The translations under genes and the position numbers were made by a program. This document shows positions 33,435 through 42,521 of a stretch of DNA of 64,000 nt, piece after piece (within the stretch, counting starts at the first letter, position 1; each line of letters opens with the position of its first letter). The notes beneath the pieces were generated by a model, which was not told where the DNA came from, did not search any database, and saw only the letters and a list, made by a program, of their open reading frames with translations. The DNA is from CAYOWK01 sp964407665 (GTDB lineage Bacteria > Pseudomonadota > Alphaproteobacteria > Caulobacterales > Hyphomonadaceae), in assembly GCA_964407665.1 (NCBI GenBank), contig CAYOWK010000003.1:62001-126000 (forward strand), given 5' to 3'.

Positions 33435-35078
33435 TCGCTGGCCACGCGTTTCCGGGAACAGCAGCAGACACGACACAAAACTGATCGTGGCGAAGGCAAC
33501 CGAATACCAGAGGCCGGCGAAGATATCGCCTGTGGCCGCAGAGATTGCAAAAGCCGTCATCGGCATGAAGCCGCCTACCCAGCCGACGCCGACATGATAG
33601 GGCACAGATAGCGCCGTGTAGCGGATGTTGGTCGGGAACAGCTCCACCATGGTCGCCGCAAGGGGACCGTACAGCGCGGTTGCGGCCACGAGCAGGACGC
33701 CGAAGCCAACCGCCAGTCGCAGCCAGTCAATCTGGGCTGTGTCTGCCGCCGCCGGATATCCAGAGCCTATCAGCGCTCGCTTCACCTGGGATTCGGTTTC
33801 GGCCGCTACCGCCTTCGCGACGACAGGCTCCATGTCAGACAGGTCTGCCACCTGGATGACCGACACGCCGACGTGGACCTCCGCCGGGACGCCAGCTGAC
33901 AGATCAACCGTCGTGAAAGCGACGCCGGACTTCGTCAGCATGTTGCGTGCGATGTCGCATCCCGTGACGTACCTGGCCTTGCCGAGGAGGTCGAACTGGA
34001 AGGAGCAGGTTGCCGGGTCCGCATGCAGCGTGACCGGCGTGGACTGCTGGGCGCTGACCAGCGCCGGATTGGCGCCGCCCGCTATCAGATGGAAGGCCGG
34101 GATGATGGCAAGAGCGCCAAGGCCAATCCCGAACAGGATGACCGGCTTGCGCCCTACCCGATCCGACAGCCAGCCGAACAGAGTGTAGAGCGGGATACTG
34201 ACAAGGGTGGCGCCGATCAGGATATAGTTCACGAGAGCCGGCTGGACGCGAATGAAGGTCTCCAGGAAAACCTGGGCATAGAAGAACACGCAGAACCAGA
34301 TCGCTCCTTGCGCCAGCATCAGGGAGAAGAACCCGATGATGACGTATTTGACGTTCGACCACTTCAGGAACACGTCGGCAAAGGGCGCGGTGCTGGTCTT
34401 CCCCTCGGCCTTCACGCGCTCGAACTCGGGGCTCTCCTTCAGCTTCATCCGCATCCAGATGGAGACGCCAAGGAGACCGGCAGACAGAAGGAATGGAATC
34501 CGCCAGCCCCATTCCACGAAGGCTTCCTCGCCGACGATCGTGCGAGTGACCAGCACGACGACAAGGGCTCCAACCAGGCCGGACGATGCTGAGGACTGAA
34601 TCCAGCTGGTCGACTGGCCACGCTTGTCAGGGTGGGCGTGTTCCGCAACGTAGGTCGCGGCCCCGCCGTACTCTCCGCCGACAGCCATGCCCTGCAGAAT
34701 GCGCAGGATGATCAGCAGAATCGTGCCTAGGCCGCCCGCCTGCGCATAGGTGGGCAGAAGACCGATGGCGAACGTGGCGCCGCCCATGAGAATGACCGTC
34801 GCCAGGAAAGCTCCCTTGCGCCCGAAGCGGTCGCCCAATCGCCCGAAAAACAGGGCTCCGACCGGGCGGAACAGGAATCCGGCGGCAAAGAGGGCCAGGG
34901 CCGCAATAAGGCCCGAGGTTGGGTCCAGCTCGGAAAAGAAGTTGCGGGAGATGACAGACGCCACGGCGCCGTAGACGAAGAAATCGTACCATTCGAACGC
35001 TGTGCCGGTAGACGAGGCCAGAACCACTGTCCGCATCGGCGTCGGTTTGGTCTCAGGTGTCTCTCCTGCAGCCGACAT
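33414..35078 (-). CDS. MFS transporter of the metabolite:H+ symporter type, with a large hydrophilic insert
   Basis: A 554-residue major facilitator protein. It begins with STGTAFEWYDFFVYGAVASV, typical of the MHS subfamily, then LFFGRLGDRFGRKGAFLATV and the VGGEYGGAATYVAEHA motif of helix 5. Family members move organic acids, betaine or similar solutes. Unusually, about 110 hydrophilic residues lie between the helix ending AIIPAFHLIAGG and the helix IDWLRLAVGFGVLLV, containing two Cys (PATCSF, VTGCDI). Total length exceeds the usual 430-450 residues by about that amount. The start ATG at 35078 faces a 200-base divergent promoter region. Confidence 0.87.
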   Translation of the reverse strand: MSAAGETPETKPTPMRTVVLASSTGTAFEWYDFFVYGAVASVISRNFFSELDPTSGLIAALALFAAGFLFRPVGALFFGRLGDRFGRKGAFLATVILMGGATFAIGLLPTYAQAGGLGTILLIILRILQGMAVGGEYGGAATYVAEHAHPDKRGQSTSWIQSSASSGLVGALVVVLVTRTIVGEEAFVEWGWRIPFLLSAGLLGVSIWMRMKLKESPEFERVKAEGKTSTAPFADVFLKWSNVKYVIIGFFSLMLAQGAIWFCVFFYAQVFLETFIRVQPALVNYILIGATLVSIPLYTLFGWLSDRVGRKPVILFGIGLGALAIIPAFHLIAGGANPALVSAQQSTPVTLHADPATCSFQFDLLGKARYVTGCDIARNMLTKSGVAFTTVDLSAGVPAEVHVGVSVIQVADLSDMEPVVAKAVAAETESQVKRALIGSGYPAAADTAQIDWLRLAVGFGVLLVAATALYGPLAATMVELFPTNIRYTALSVPYHVGVGWVGGFMPMTAFAISAATGDIFAGLWYSVAFATISFVSCLLLFPETRGQRLDRDVA

Positions 35079-35278
35079 CGTTCATCGCCTCCCCGTGCCG
35101 CACTTATCGCGGATTCCTGAACACCTGCCGCAGATTTCGCTGAATCGCCAGCGCAACCGGCGTTCGCCAGGCGCGCGGCGGACACAATGCAGGGATCGGC
35201 GCCCGCCCATGTTGCGATGATGGGCGCCGCCGCCTAAAGCCGGTCTGATGTCTTGGGGTAAAACCGGGAGAACCCAGA

Positions 35279-37204
35279 GTGCTTCGGAAGATAGCTGTAT
35301 GCCTGCTGGCTCTGGCAGTCGTCCTTCCCTCGCAAGCTCAATTGAGGAGCGAACCGAAGGCCCACGCGCAGGTTGCGGCCCCAGCCACTCCAAGAGACGT
35401 GGCCTTTCCCGGTGTGGTGAGGCTCGACCTTGATGTCACCGACCTCGATCGCCGGATATTCCGGTTCCGGCAGTCGATTCCGGTCAGCAAGGGCGGCGCC
35501 CTGACACTGCACTATCCGCAGTGGATTCCCGGCAACCATGCGCCGAGAGGACCCATCTACAATCTGGCAGGTCTCCGCTTCTCCTCTGGTGGTAAGCCCC
35601 TGATCTGGCGGCGTGATCCCTCGGACGTCTTCACGTTCCACGTCGATGTTCCGGCCGGCGCCAGGGCCGTGAATATCGAAGGACAGTTTGCGACACCAAC
35701 GGAGGCCGCGCACGGCCCCACGATGGTGACGCCTGCGATGCTGCGGCTGAACTGGTACGTCGCCGCCCTTTATCCCGCAGGCTACTACGCGCGGCGCATT
35801 CCCTTCGACGTGTCGCTGACCCTGCCGGCCGGCTGGGACTATGCCACCGCACTCGAAGCCGATGGCCGCAAGGACAACGTCGTCACCTTCAAGCGTGTCG
35901 ACTTCGAAACGCTTGTCGATTCGCCGCTCTTTGCCGGCAAACATCTCCGGAAGATAGACCTCGATCCCGGCGGCCGCTCCCGTGTCACGCTCAACGCCGT
36001 TGGCGATACGATCGACGAGGTGTCCCCGGGCGACGAGATCATCGGGTTGCACCGGAACCTGATCGCGCAGGCGGACAGGCTCTTCGGAGCCCGGCACTTC
36101 AAGCACTATGACTTCCTGCTGTCGGTCAGTGACAAGCTGGCCACCGCGGGGATCGAGCATGCTCAGTCGAGCGACAACGGCGTACGGCTCGGCTATTTCC
36201 GGGACTGGAGCACCGGCATCGGCCGTCACGATCTGCTGGCGCACGAGTATGTCCACTCCTGGAACGGCAAGTTCCGGCGACCCGCCGAGCTCTGGACGCC
36301 GCACTTCAACGTACCGATGCGCAACAGCCTGCTGTGGGTGTACGAAGGGCAAACGCAGTACTGGGGCTATGTGCTTGCAGCGCGCTCCGGCCTGCTGACA
36401 AAGGAGCAGACGATCGACGCACTCGCGGGCGTAGCCGCCGTCTACGAGCACCGTGTCGGCCGGGCATGGCGGCCTCTGGCGGACACGACGCTCGACCCTG
36501 TGATTGCCGCCCGCAGGGCGCTGCCCTGGCCTACCTGGCAGCGGAGCGAGGACTACTACAGCGAGGGCCTGCTGATCTGGCTGGAGGCGGATGGCCTCAT
36601 CCGCTCTGGCACCGGCGGAGCGAGATCGCTGGACGACTTTGCCAAGGCGTTCTTCGGCATGAAGGACGGCGATTGGGGCCAGCACACCTACAAGCGCGCC
36701 GACGTCATTTCGACGCTCAACTCCGTTTACCGCTACGACTGGGAGCGGTTCTTCGCCGAACGGGTCGACGCCGTTGCGCCGGTGGCGCCGCTTAAGGGGC
36801 TCGAACTGGGCGGGTATCGGCTGATCTATTCGGAACAACCGGGCCCGTTCTCTGCTGATGCAGAAAAGATCGCCCGCACTGTAAACCTCACCTACTCGCT
36901 GGGGTTGGTCGTCGCCGACAACGGTGATGTGAACGCCGTTCAATGGGACGGCCCGGCTTTCAGGGCGGGCATGACGGCAGCGGCGCGGATCGAAACCGTG
37001 AATGGCGAAGAGTTTTCCATCGAGCGCCTGAAGGCCGCGGTGAAAGCGTCAACGGATCCGCAGAAGCCCGTCCGGCTGGGTGTGCGCCAGGACGACGAGT
37101 TGCGAACGCTCCCGCTGGATTACGCGGGCGGACTTCGCTACCCCCGTCTCGAGCCGATTCCCGGATCGCCGCAGCGGCTCGACCAGATGCTGTCGCCGCG
37201 TTGA
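35279..37204 (+). CDS. M61-family glycyl aminopeptidase with PDZ domain
   Basis: Secreted metallopeptidase of 641 residues. A signal peptide (VCLLALAVVLPSQAQ) precedes the M61 N-terminal domain with HYPQWIPGNHAPRGPIYNLA. The catalytic zinc site is LLAHEYVHSWNGKFRRP (HExxH), followed by LLWVYEGQTQYWGYVL supplying the third ligand Glu. A PDZ-like domain is at the C-terminus (SLGLVVADNGDVNAVQWDG and AGMTAAARIETVNGE). The start is a GTG with GGGAG 8 bases upstream. It is convergent with the M28 peptidase gene, 5 bases away. Confidence 0.92.
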   Translation: MLRKIAVCLLALAVVLPSQAQLRSEPKAHAQVAAPATPRDVAFPGVVRLDLDVTDLDRRIFRFRQSIPVSKGGALTLHYPQWIPGNHAPRGPIYNLAGLRFSSGGKPLIWRRDPSDVFTFHVDVPAGARAVNIEGQFATPTEAAHGPTMVTPAMLRLNWYVAALYPAGYYARRIPFDVSLTLPAGWDYATALEADGRKDNVVTFKRVDFETLVDSPLFAGKHLRKIDLDPGGRSRVTLNAVGDTIDEVSPGDEIIGLHRNLIAQADRLFGARHFKHYDFLLSVSDKLATAGIEHAQSSDNGVRLGYFRDWSTGIGRHDLLAHEYVHSWNGKFRRPAELWTPHFNVPMRNSLLWVYEGQTQYWGYVLAARSGLLTKEQTIDALAGVAAVYEHRVGRAWRPLADTTLDPVIAARRALPWPTWQRSEDYYSEGLLIWLEADGLIRSGTGGARSLDDFAKAFFGMKDGDWGQHTYKRADVISTLNSVYRYDWERFFAERVDAVAPVAPLKGLELGGYRLIYSEQPGPFSADAEKIARTVNLTYSLGLVVADNGDVNAVQWDGPAFRAGMTAAARIETVNGEEFSIERLKAAVKASTDPQKPVRLGVRQDDELRTLPLDYAGGLRYPRLEPIPGSPQRLDQMLSPR

Positions 37205-37209
37205 CGCGG

Positions 37210-38628
37210 TCAGGGCGCCCGTGGCGGGAAGAACTCGCCAACGGGCCCCGCAAACTGGACCGGGCTCTCGTGACCGTCGGCCGACACCGCTGATACGCCG
37301 AAGAACCAGTCATCGATGATGACGCCTTCCAGCGTGAGACTCGTGGCGGAGCCTGACGCCTCAACCGGATCTGCCCAGTTGGCGGCGGTCGTCGCACGCT
37401 TCCAGACGCGATAACGTGCAGCGCCCGGCGACGCGGTCCACGAGACGGTCGTGTCGGAGCTCACGGCGCCGCCCGCCTTTACTCCCGACGGTGGCGCCGG
37501 CGCCTTTGCAAGTTCCGCCATCACGGCGACGTTCAGCCGGGTTACGCGCGCAAGGTAGTCGAAGTCGACGCCATCGATCGTGTCGCCGTAGACGACCCCG
37601 TTCTCGGTGCGGAGGTCCTGATGCTGACGGGTGTAATTCTCTGCGGCCTCGCTCAGGCGGACAGCGGGGAACCCTGCCTGCATCATCGGGATCTGGTCTC
37701 CACCGCGGCCGAAACGGTCGCGCCGGTAGACCATCATGACGTCCAGGCGGCCGATCTGGCTGGCGATCTGCGAGATCCTGCGTGCCAGATTGCGCGATGG
37801 GGAGTCGAGTTCGCCACCTGTTGTGGTCCGGGCATTCGCCATCTCAGGCGTCTCAGCCGCCCGGACCCCTTCGGAAAAGACCCGGACGTAGTCAGGTTCA
37901 CGCCGGCCGCCAGGCCCTTCCGTGTTGCCGACGATGTCGTTGTTGAGGACGGCCTCAACGCGCCAGCCCTGTTCACGCGCGTACCCGGCCAGCACCTGCG
38001 CGCCCAGCAGCCCCTGCTCTTCGCCCGTGAGCGCGGCGAAGACGACGGTCGCCTCGAGCTTTTCCTTCGAAAGGATGCGCGCAGCCTCGATGACCGCGGC
38101 AACGCCGGATGCATCGTCATTGGCGCCCGGCGCATCCGACGTTGCGTTCATGACGTCAGACACCCGGCTGTCGAGGTGACCGGAGATGATGATGACGCGG
38201 CCTGGATCGCCGGTTCCGCGTTTGATCCCGACCACGTTGAAGACTTCCGTCTCCTCGGGAACCCGGTTGTTCTTGAAGCGCCCAGAGGGCGTGACGACCT
38301 CGATGCAGCCGCCACAGCCCTCGCCGATCCGCTGAAACTCGGCCGCCACCCAGCGTCGTGCGGCGCCAATGCCGCGGGTGTCGGACACATCGGCTGATAG
38401 TGTGTGCCGGGTGCCGAAACTGACCATTCCCGCCACATAGGTCTGGAGTTGCGAGGGACTGACGGTGTCAGCGATCCTGCGGATGTCAGATTCTGCGGCG
38501 GTCGAGGCGGGCGCGACAGGCAGCGCTGATCCGGCCTCGCCTGCGGAGGGTGGATGAGCGCAACCAGCCATCAGCACGAGTACCGCCGCACAGGCCATCG
38601 CCCGCCCTGCTGACCGCCGTTCCACCAT
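37210..38628 (-). CDS. M28-family zinc peptidase, predicted lipoprotein with C-terminal fibronectin III-like domain
   Basis: Envelope aminopeptidase of 472 residues. The N-terminus carries a lipobox (VLVLMAGC). M28 metal ligands are IIISGHLDSRV, PGANDDASGVAAV, ALTGEEQGLLGAQ, LNNDIVGN and TRQHQDL. The last 90 residues (PPSGVKAGGAVSSDTTVSW to GVSAVSADGHESPV) form a fibronectin III-like domain. I chose the start with GAGGGTGG upstream; an ATG 21 bases earlier would lengthen the n-region. Probably degrades exported peptides; the neighbouring M61 enzyme suggests a peptide-scavenging locus. Confidence 0.9.
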   Translation of the reverse strand: MVERRSAGRAMACAAVLVLMAGCAHPPSAGEAGSALPVAPASTAAESDIRRIADTVSPSQLQTYVAGMVSFGTRHTLSADVSDTRGIGAARRWVAAEFQRIGEGCGGCIEVVTPSGRFKNNRVPEETEVFNVVGIKRGTGDPGRVIIISGHLDSRVSDVMNATSDAPGANDDASGVAAVIEAARILSKEKLEATVVFAALTGEEQGLLGAQVLAGYAREQGWRVEAVLNNDIVGNTEGPGGRREPDYVRVFSEGVRAAETPEMANARTTTGGELDSPSRNLARRISQIASQIGRLDVMMVYRRDRFGRGGDQIPMMQAGFPAVRLSEAAENYTRQHQDLRTENGVVYGDTIDGVDFDYLARVTRLNVAVMAELAKAPAPPSGVKAGGAVSSDTTVSWTASPGAARYRVWKRATTAANWADPVEASGSATSLTLEGVIIDDWFFGVSAVSADGHESPVQFAGPVGEFFPPRAP

Positions 38629-38720
38629 AGCCGCCACCCTCACGCCCATAACCTGTCGCCCTGACAGAGCCGGTCTGGACGCTCAGGACAATAGGCGCTC
38701 CACGAAAAAGTGGCTGGTCT

Positions 38721-39557
38721 TTAGTGCGACATGAGCAGCGGGACAGAACTCGAATGGAGCATGTCCCTGGTCACGCCCCCGAAGACCATCTCGCTGAACC
38801 GGGTTCTCCCGTAGCCGCCCATGACAACCATGTCGGCTCCAACAGCGCGTGCTGCATCCTGCAGGCAGGCGGCGGCGGAGCGTCCGCCAGCGTCGATGTT
38901 CTGCAGTTCGACCGACAGACCGCGTCTTGCCAGATGGGTCGAGATATCAACGCCCGGCATGTCGCCGTGTCCTTCGATGCTGGGCTGCGCGTCGACGGTC
39001 GCAACGATCACGCGTGCACCAGAATCCAGAAGTGGCAGTGCGTCGGCCAGCGCCCGGGCCGACTCCCGGCCGGCGTTCCAGGCCACAAGAGCAGTTTTGC
39101 CCAATGGCTCTCCATTCCACTCCGGAGGAACCACAAGAACCGGCCTTCCAGACCCGAAGAGGGCCGCCTCGACGAGAGGCGTTCGACCGTCGCCGCTTTT
39201 CCCCGGGCGCGGGACAAGCGTGATGTCTGAATGCCTGCAGTGGACCGCCAGCAACTCACGAACCGCGCCCGCTTCGACCAGCATTGTCAGGGCCGCACTG
39301 CGGTCAACCTCAATATCCAGTTGCTGTCGGAGAACCGCACGCTGGGCCTCCTGCCCCTCCTGGGCCTCCAGCACTAGATCACCCCAGCGGGGATCGATGA
39401 CCCACCCTTCGGTGACAGCTGGGAGCATCGGCATGTATCGGACAAGCATTCCGGTCACGAATGCGTCATGCTGCCGGGACAGCATTTCGGCGCACTTGAG
39501 TACGTGACCATCGCCTTCAACCGAGGACAGGACGGCGAGAATATCCCGGTAACCCAT
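38721..39557 (-). CDS. Universal stress protein (tandem Usp domains)
   Basis: A 278-residue protein starting MGYRDILAVLSSVEGDGHVL, with two Usp-like halves. The second half (TALVAWNAGRESARALADAL) ends in the nucleotide-binding signature VVMGGYGRTRFSEMVFGGVT followed by SSVPLLMSH. The first half lacks the glycine-rich loop, so probably only the second domain binds ATP or AMP. GGGAG lies about 8 bases before the ATG at 39557; the frame is open 66 bases further upstream without support. It is divergent from the regulator gene at 39738. Confidence 0.88.
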   Translation of the reverse strand: MGYRDILAVLSSVEGDGHVLKCAEMLSRQHDAFVTGMLVRYMPMLPAVTEGWVIDPRWGDLVLEAQEGQEAQRAVLRQQLDIEVDRSAALTMLVEAGAVRELLAVHCRHSDITLVPRPGKSGDGRTPLVEAALFGSGRPVLVVPPEWNGEPLGKTALVAWNAGRESARALADALPLLDSGARVIVATVDAQPSIEGHGDMPGVDISTHLARRGLSVELQNIDAGGRSAAACLQDAARAVGADMVVMGGYGRTRFSEMVFGGVTRDMLHSSSVPLLMSH

Positions 39558-39737
39558 GTTCCAGCTCCCAATTACGGTGTTCAGGCCTCGCACCACCTTT
39601 GGACCTGATAGCCAGTGCGGCACTGATCGGGATCAACTCGTCGGCAGCCGCACGGAAATCGGGACTACCAACGTCGCCGGATTGTCGGCATCCGGTCGTT
39701 TGGGGTAGCGAGCAAAGACCAGTAGCATGAATTGCGA

Positions 39738-41039
39738 ATGACCGAAGCTAACCCGAAACCCGCAGAGCTGGACGCCGCTACACGGGCGGAGCTGGAGCGC
39801 GTGCGCCTGAGCGGCGCCCTTGGCGCGCAGGGTCGCCTAAATGATCTCTTCGAGTATCTGGCCGGACGGATGCTTGACGCGAGATCCCCCAAGGAAGCTG
39901 AAATCGCGCTCGCGGTCTTTGGCAAGACGGAAAACGACGCCAATCGCGACGACCCCGCAGTGCGAGTCTACATACACCGGCTCCGCAAGCGCCTCGAGGA
40001 CCACTACCTGCGGTCTCCGTCGCCAAATGACAGGCGGCTTACAATCCCGAAGGGCGAGTATAGACTCGTCGCAGTATCGGCTGAAACGCGTGGCGACGCG
40101 GTCGCCCAGCCGATGGGATCGAGTCAGACTGCCCGCGAAACCGGCCTGAACTGGAAGAAGCTCGCGGCTCCGATCGCTGCAATCGCCCTGACTGTCGGAG
40201 CCGGCGCCGGCTGGGCCGCCAATTCTCTATCCCGGCGGCCGGACCCCATTGAACGGACGTCAGTGTGGAGGGGAATGGCGAGCGTGGAGAGGCCCCTGCT
40301 GATCGTTCTGGGCGACTACTACATGTTTGGCGAATACGAGGACCGGCTTTTTCTCAAACGCCTAGTCCGGGACTTCGCCATCAACTCGAAGAATGACCTC
40401 CTCAATCAGTATCTCAGTCAGCCAGGGATGAGTGATCGGTACGGGGATGTGGCGTTAAGCTACCTCCCGACGTCATCCGGTTATGCTCTGGCGGAGCTTT
40501 CGCCTCTGCTGAATGCGGCGAGCCGGCGCGAAATCATCCTCGCTTCGGAGCTGACCCCGGACCGGCTCAAGGAAGCCGACGTGATCTACATTGGCCTGCT
40601 GAGCGGGATGGCGTCGTTAAAGGATACGGTGTTCTCGCATTCCAGCTACTCCATCGGCGAGAGCTACGACGACATTCTCGACGAGAAGTCGGGCCGTACC
40701 TACCGGAGCGAGGCCTTTCTGGCGGCGCCGGGTGACAGCATGTATCGCGACTATGCCTACATGGCCTCCTTTGCTGGCCCGTCCGGAAATCGCATCAGCG
40801 TCCTTGCCGGCGCACGCGACACGGGGCTGTTGGGACTCGCTGAGATGCTGAGCCAGCGCGATGGCGTGACCACGCTTACCGAGGCCTCCGGCGGTGTTCC
40901 GGACTTCGAGGCCCTGCTGGAGGTTCGGGGCCAGAAGCATGTCAATCTGGAAGCGCGCGTTGTCAGCGCATCATCGATCGACAGCAGGCAGGTCTGGCAG
41001 GGTGATCGCCGGGCGTCACCGGTCTACCCCCAGGAATAG
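39738..41039 (+). CDS. Membrane-anchored putative regulator with N-terminal winged-helix-like domain; C-terminal domain unknown
   Basis: A 433-residue protein I cannot assign to a named family. Residues 15-110 (RLNDLFEYLAGRMLDARSPK, then FGKTENDANRDDPAVRVYIH, HRLRKRLEDHY and IPKGEYRLV) resemble the DNA-binding-like leader found on some bacterial adenylate cyclase and TPR proteins. One hydrophobic segment follows (about 142-162, LAAPIAAIALTVGAGAGWAA). The remaining 270 residues, probably periplasmic, include LLIVLGDYYMFGEYEDRLFL and DVIYIGLLSGMASL. The layout is ToxR/CadC-like. The ATG at 39738 is preferred to a TTG two codons upstream. It is convergent with a lipoprotein gene 4 bases away. 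Confidence 0.6.
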   Translation: MTEANPKPAELDAATRAELERVRLSGALGAQGRLNDLFEYLAGRMLDARSPKEAEIALAVFGKTENDANRDDPAVRVYIHRLRKRLEDHYLRSPSPNDRRLTIPKGEYRLVAVSAETRGDAVAQPMGSSQTARETGLNWKKLAAPIAAIALTVGAGAGWAANSLSRRPDPIERTSVWRGMASVERPLLIVLGDYYMFGEYEDRLFLKRLVRDFAINSKNDLLNQYLSQPGMSDRYGDVALSYLPTSSGYALAELSPLLNAASRREIILASELTPDRLKEADVIYIGLLSGMASLKDTVFSHSSYSIGESYDDILDEKSGRTYRSEAFLAAPGDSMYRDYAYMASFAGPSGNRISVLAGARDTGLLGLAEMLSQRDGVTTLTEASGGVPDFEALLEVRGQKHVNLEARVVSASSIDSRQVWQGDRRASPVYPQE

Positions 41040-41043
41040 CGAT

Positions 41044-41616
41044 TCAGTCGTCCTTCTCCGCGGTTTCGGCCTCCGTTGCCACAGGAGCCGCTGGAGAGGT
41101 GCAGCCCAGAGTCGCCCCTATGCCTTTCAGATAGGCCCGTCGTGCCGCGCCCCTTGCGTAAGCTTCCCGCACCGCCTTCTCGTGACGCGACGCGCCGCTC
41201 GCCGACTTCAGGATCGACTGGTAGGGTATGAATCCGGTGACAGCGTTCTCGACCGCTCCAAGGGCAGCCCCGGCAGCGGCGTCTCCTGCTCTCTCTCCCG
41301 TCGACGCCTTTCCCACGTCGGCATCTGCATCCGGTCCGAGGATTGCGGTCAATGCTGTGACATCCCGGCCAATCACCGAACAGGTCAATTCGGGCAGCGG
41401 ATCGTATGGAGACCTGAGGGCCTGTAGCATCTCGGGAATCGGCACCTTGCGAAGGTTGAGAAGTTCGAGGGGCGCCAGAAGCGCGTCATCGATCTCGCCT
41501 GTCGTCCTCCCAAATGCGGTTGAAACGCCTGCTTCCGTTTCCGTTCGGGCCGACTGGCACCCGGCCGCCGCGATCATCGCAAACAGTAAGGCAATCACAT
41601 ATGTCTGTTTTTGCAC
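41044..41616 (-). CDS. Hypothetical lipoprotein
   Basis: A 190-residue predicted lipoprotein (MQKQTYVIALLFAMIAAAGC, lipobox AAGC). The mature part contains a short alpha-helical region (LLAPLELLNLRKVPIPEMLQ), a glycine/alanine-rich segment GDAAAGAALGAVENAVTG and a basic C-terminus with a second Cys (GATLGC). No domain is recognised. The start is GTG with a weak ribosome-binding site. It converges on the membrane regulator gene. Confidence 0.6.
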   Translation of the reverse strand: MQKQTYVIALLFAMIAAAGCQSARTETEAGVSTAFGRTTGEIDDALLAPLELLNLRKVPIPEMLQALRSPYDPLPELTCSVIGRDVTALTAILGPDADADVGKASTGERAGDAAAGAALGAVENAVTGFIPYQSILKSASGASRHEKAVREAYARGAARRAYLKGIGATLGCTSPAAPVATEAETAEKDD

Positions 41617-41719
41617 GCGTTTTTGTCCGTCTTTTTAAACTGGCGTCCGGATCAGCGACAAGGAACCCTCTGCGACGAGACGACAAGTAGAAAACTGCGT
41701 GTAGAGACAAGTTAGTACG

Positions 41720-41748
41720 TTGACCTTGGAGATAGGCCCCACTAGGTT
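41720..41748 (+). promoter_or_regulatory. Sigma-70-type promoter of tRNA-Lys
   Basis: TTGACC (41720-41725), 17 bases, then TAGGTT (41743-41748), ending 15 bases before the tRNA-Lys gene. Confidence 0.5.
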
Positions 41749-41763
41749 CCGCCGCCTTGGGGA

Positions 41764-41839
41764 GAGCCCGTAGCTCAGTTGGTAGAGCAGCTGACTTTTA
41801 ATCAGCGGGTCACAGGTTCGACTCCTGTCGGGCTCACCA
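41764..41839 (+). tRNA. tRNA-Lys (UUU anticodon)
   Basis: A 76-base tRNA. Acceptor GAGCCCG pairs with CGGGCTC, then A and an encoded CCA. Anticodon stem GCTGA/TCAGC encloses loop CTTTTAA with TTT at 41797-41799. D-arm and T-loop (TTCGACT) are standard. Confidence 0.97.
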
Positions 41840-42521
41840 AGACTTTCAACCGCTCAGCGGCGCGACGATCCAACGTTGCGCCGCTTGCGGCCCTCCAGCA
41901 CACAATAGCGGAGCGAAGCGGGCGATAGCCCGCTTGTTTGAGCGTCGCGTCTTGTTCGATGCAGGCCCGACGTCACGAACAAGTCCCGCCCTGTCTATTT
42001 TCGCCGCACTGCAAGTTGCTCAAAAGGGTCTGATGCGCTGTCCAGTTGCCAGCGTATGCGCGCGGGCGAGCGGCAAACTCTTCGAACCCTTCAGGCGTCA
42101 ATCAAATCGCAAGCGATCGTCCGGCCAAGAGTGGTCCCCCCCCTTTCTCCTTCAGCCGCGTCTCTAGTTGCATGCAGACCTGTGTGCTCCAGGCGTTGCG
42201 CGCTTTTGGCGGGACACGAAGGGCAGCCATGGCCGCCTGCTCGAACCAGTCGTGGGACGCAGTAACCGTCGCGAAGCTATGCCAGGGAGATGTCGCGGCC
42301 GGTTAGCCTTTGACCGGCAGTACTGTGATGCGGTATCCAGAGTCGCGTTCTGGCGGCCGATCATCTCCGGATCGCGTGCTGTCTGCACCCGGGTCGTCCG
42401 CGTAGCTTCGTCGTGCCTAGCCTTGTATCGGTTTCTGCCTCCGGACTTGATTCCTGCAGCCCGATTTTCCCGGGCCGTTGAGACGCACACCGAACCGTAG
42501 CTTTCCAGACGGGACTACCCC
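41840..42521. other. Intergenic region between tRNA-Lys and the DUF1800 gene
   Basis: About 680 bases. It holds the tRNA-Lys terminator near its start (separate entry). Open frames of 77 and 110 codons occur, but they are rich in Arg/Ser/Pro as expected for shadow frames, have no start signals and no recognisable domain. The promoter of the DUF1800 operon is presumably in the last 200 bases. Confidence 0.5.
41916..41935 (+). terminator. Probable terminator of tRNA-Lys
   Basis: AAGCGGGC pairs perfectly with GCCCGCTT around a GATA loop, and the second arm runs into TTGTTTG. The T-tract is short and interrupted, so efficiency is uncertain. Confidence 0.5.

Noticed and set aside
35234..36943. 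A 569-codon open frame on the minus strand across the M61 peptidase gene
   Set aside because: Antisense shadow of a gene with clear signal peptide, HExxH motif and PDZ domain; rich in Arg/Val/Asp with no recognisable features.
42168..42500. A 110-codon frame upstream of the DUF1800 gene
   Set aside because: No ribosome-binding site, no domain, and residue composition typical of random GC-rich sequence; left as intergenic.
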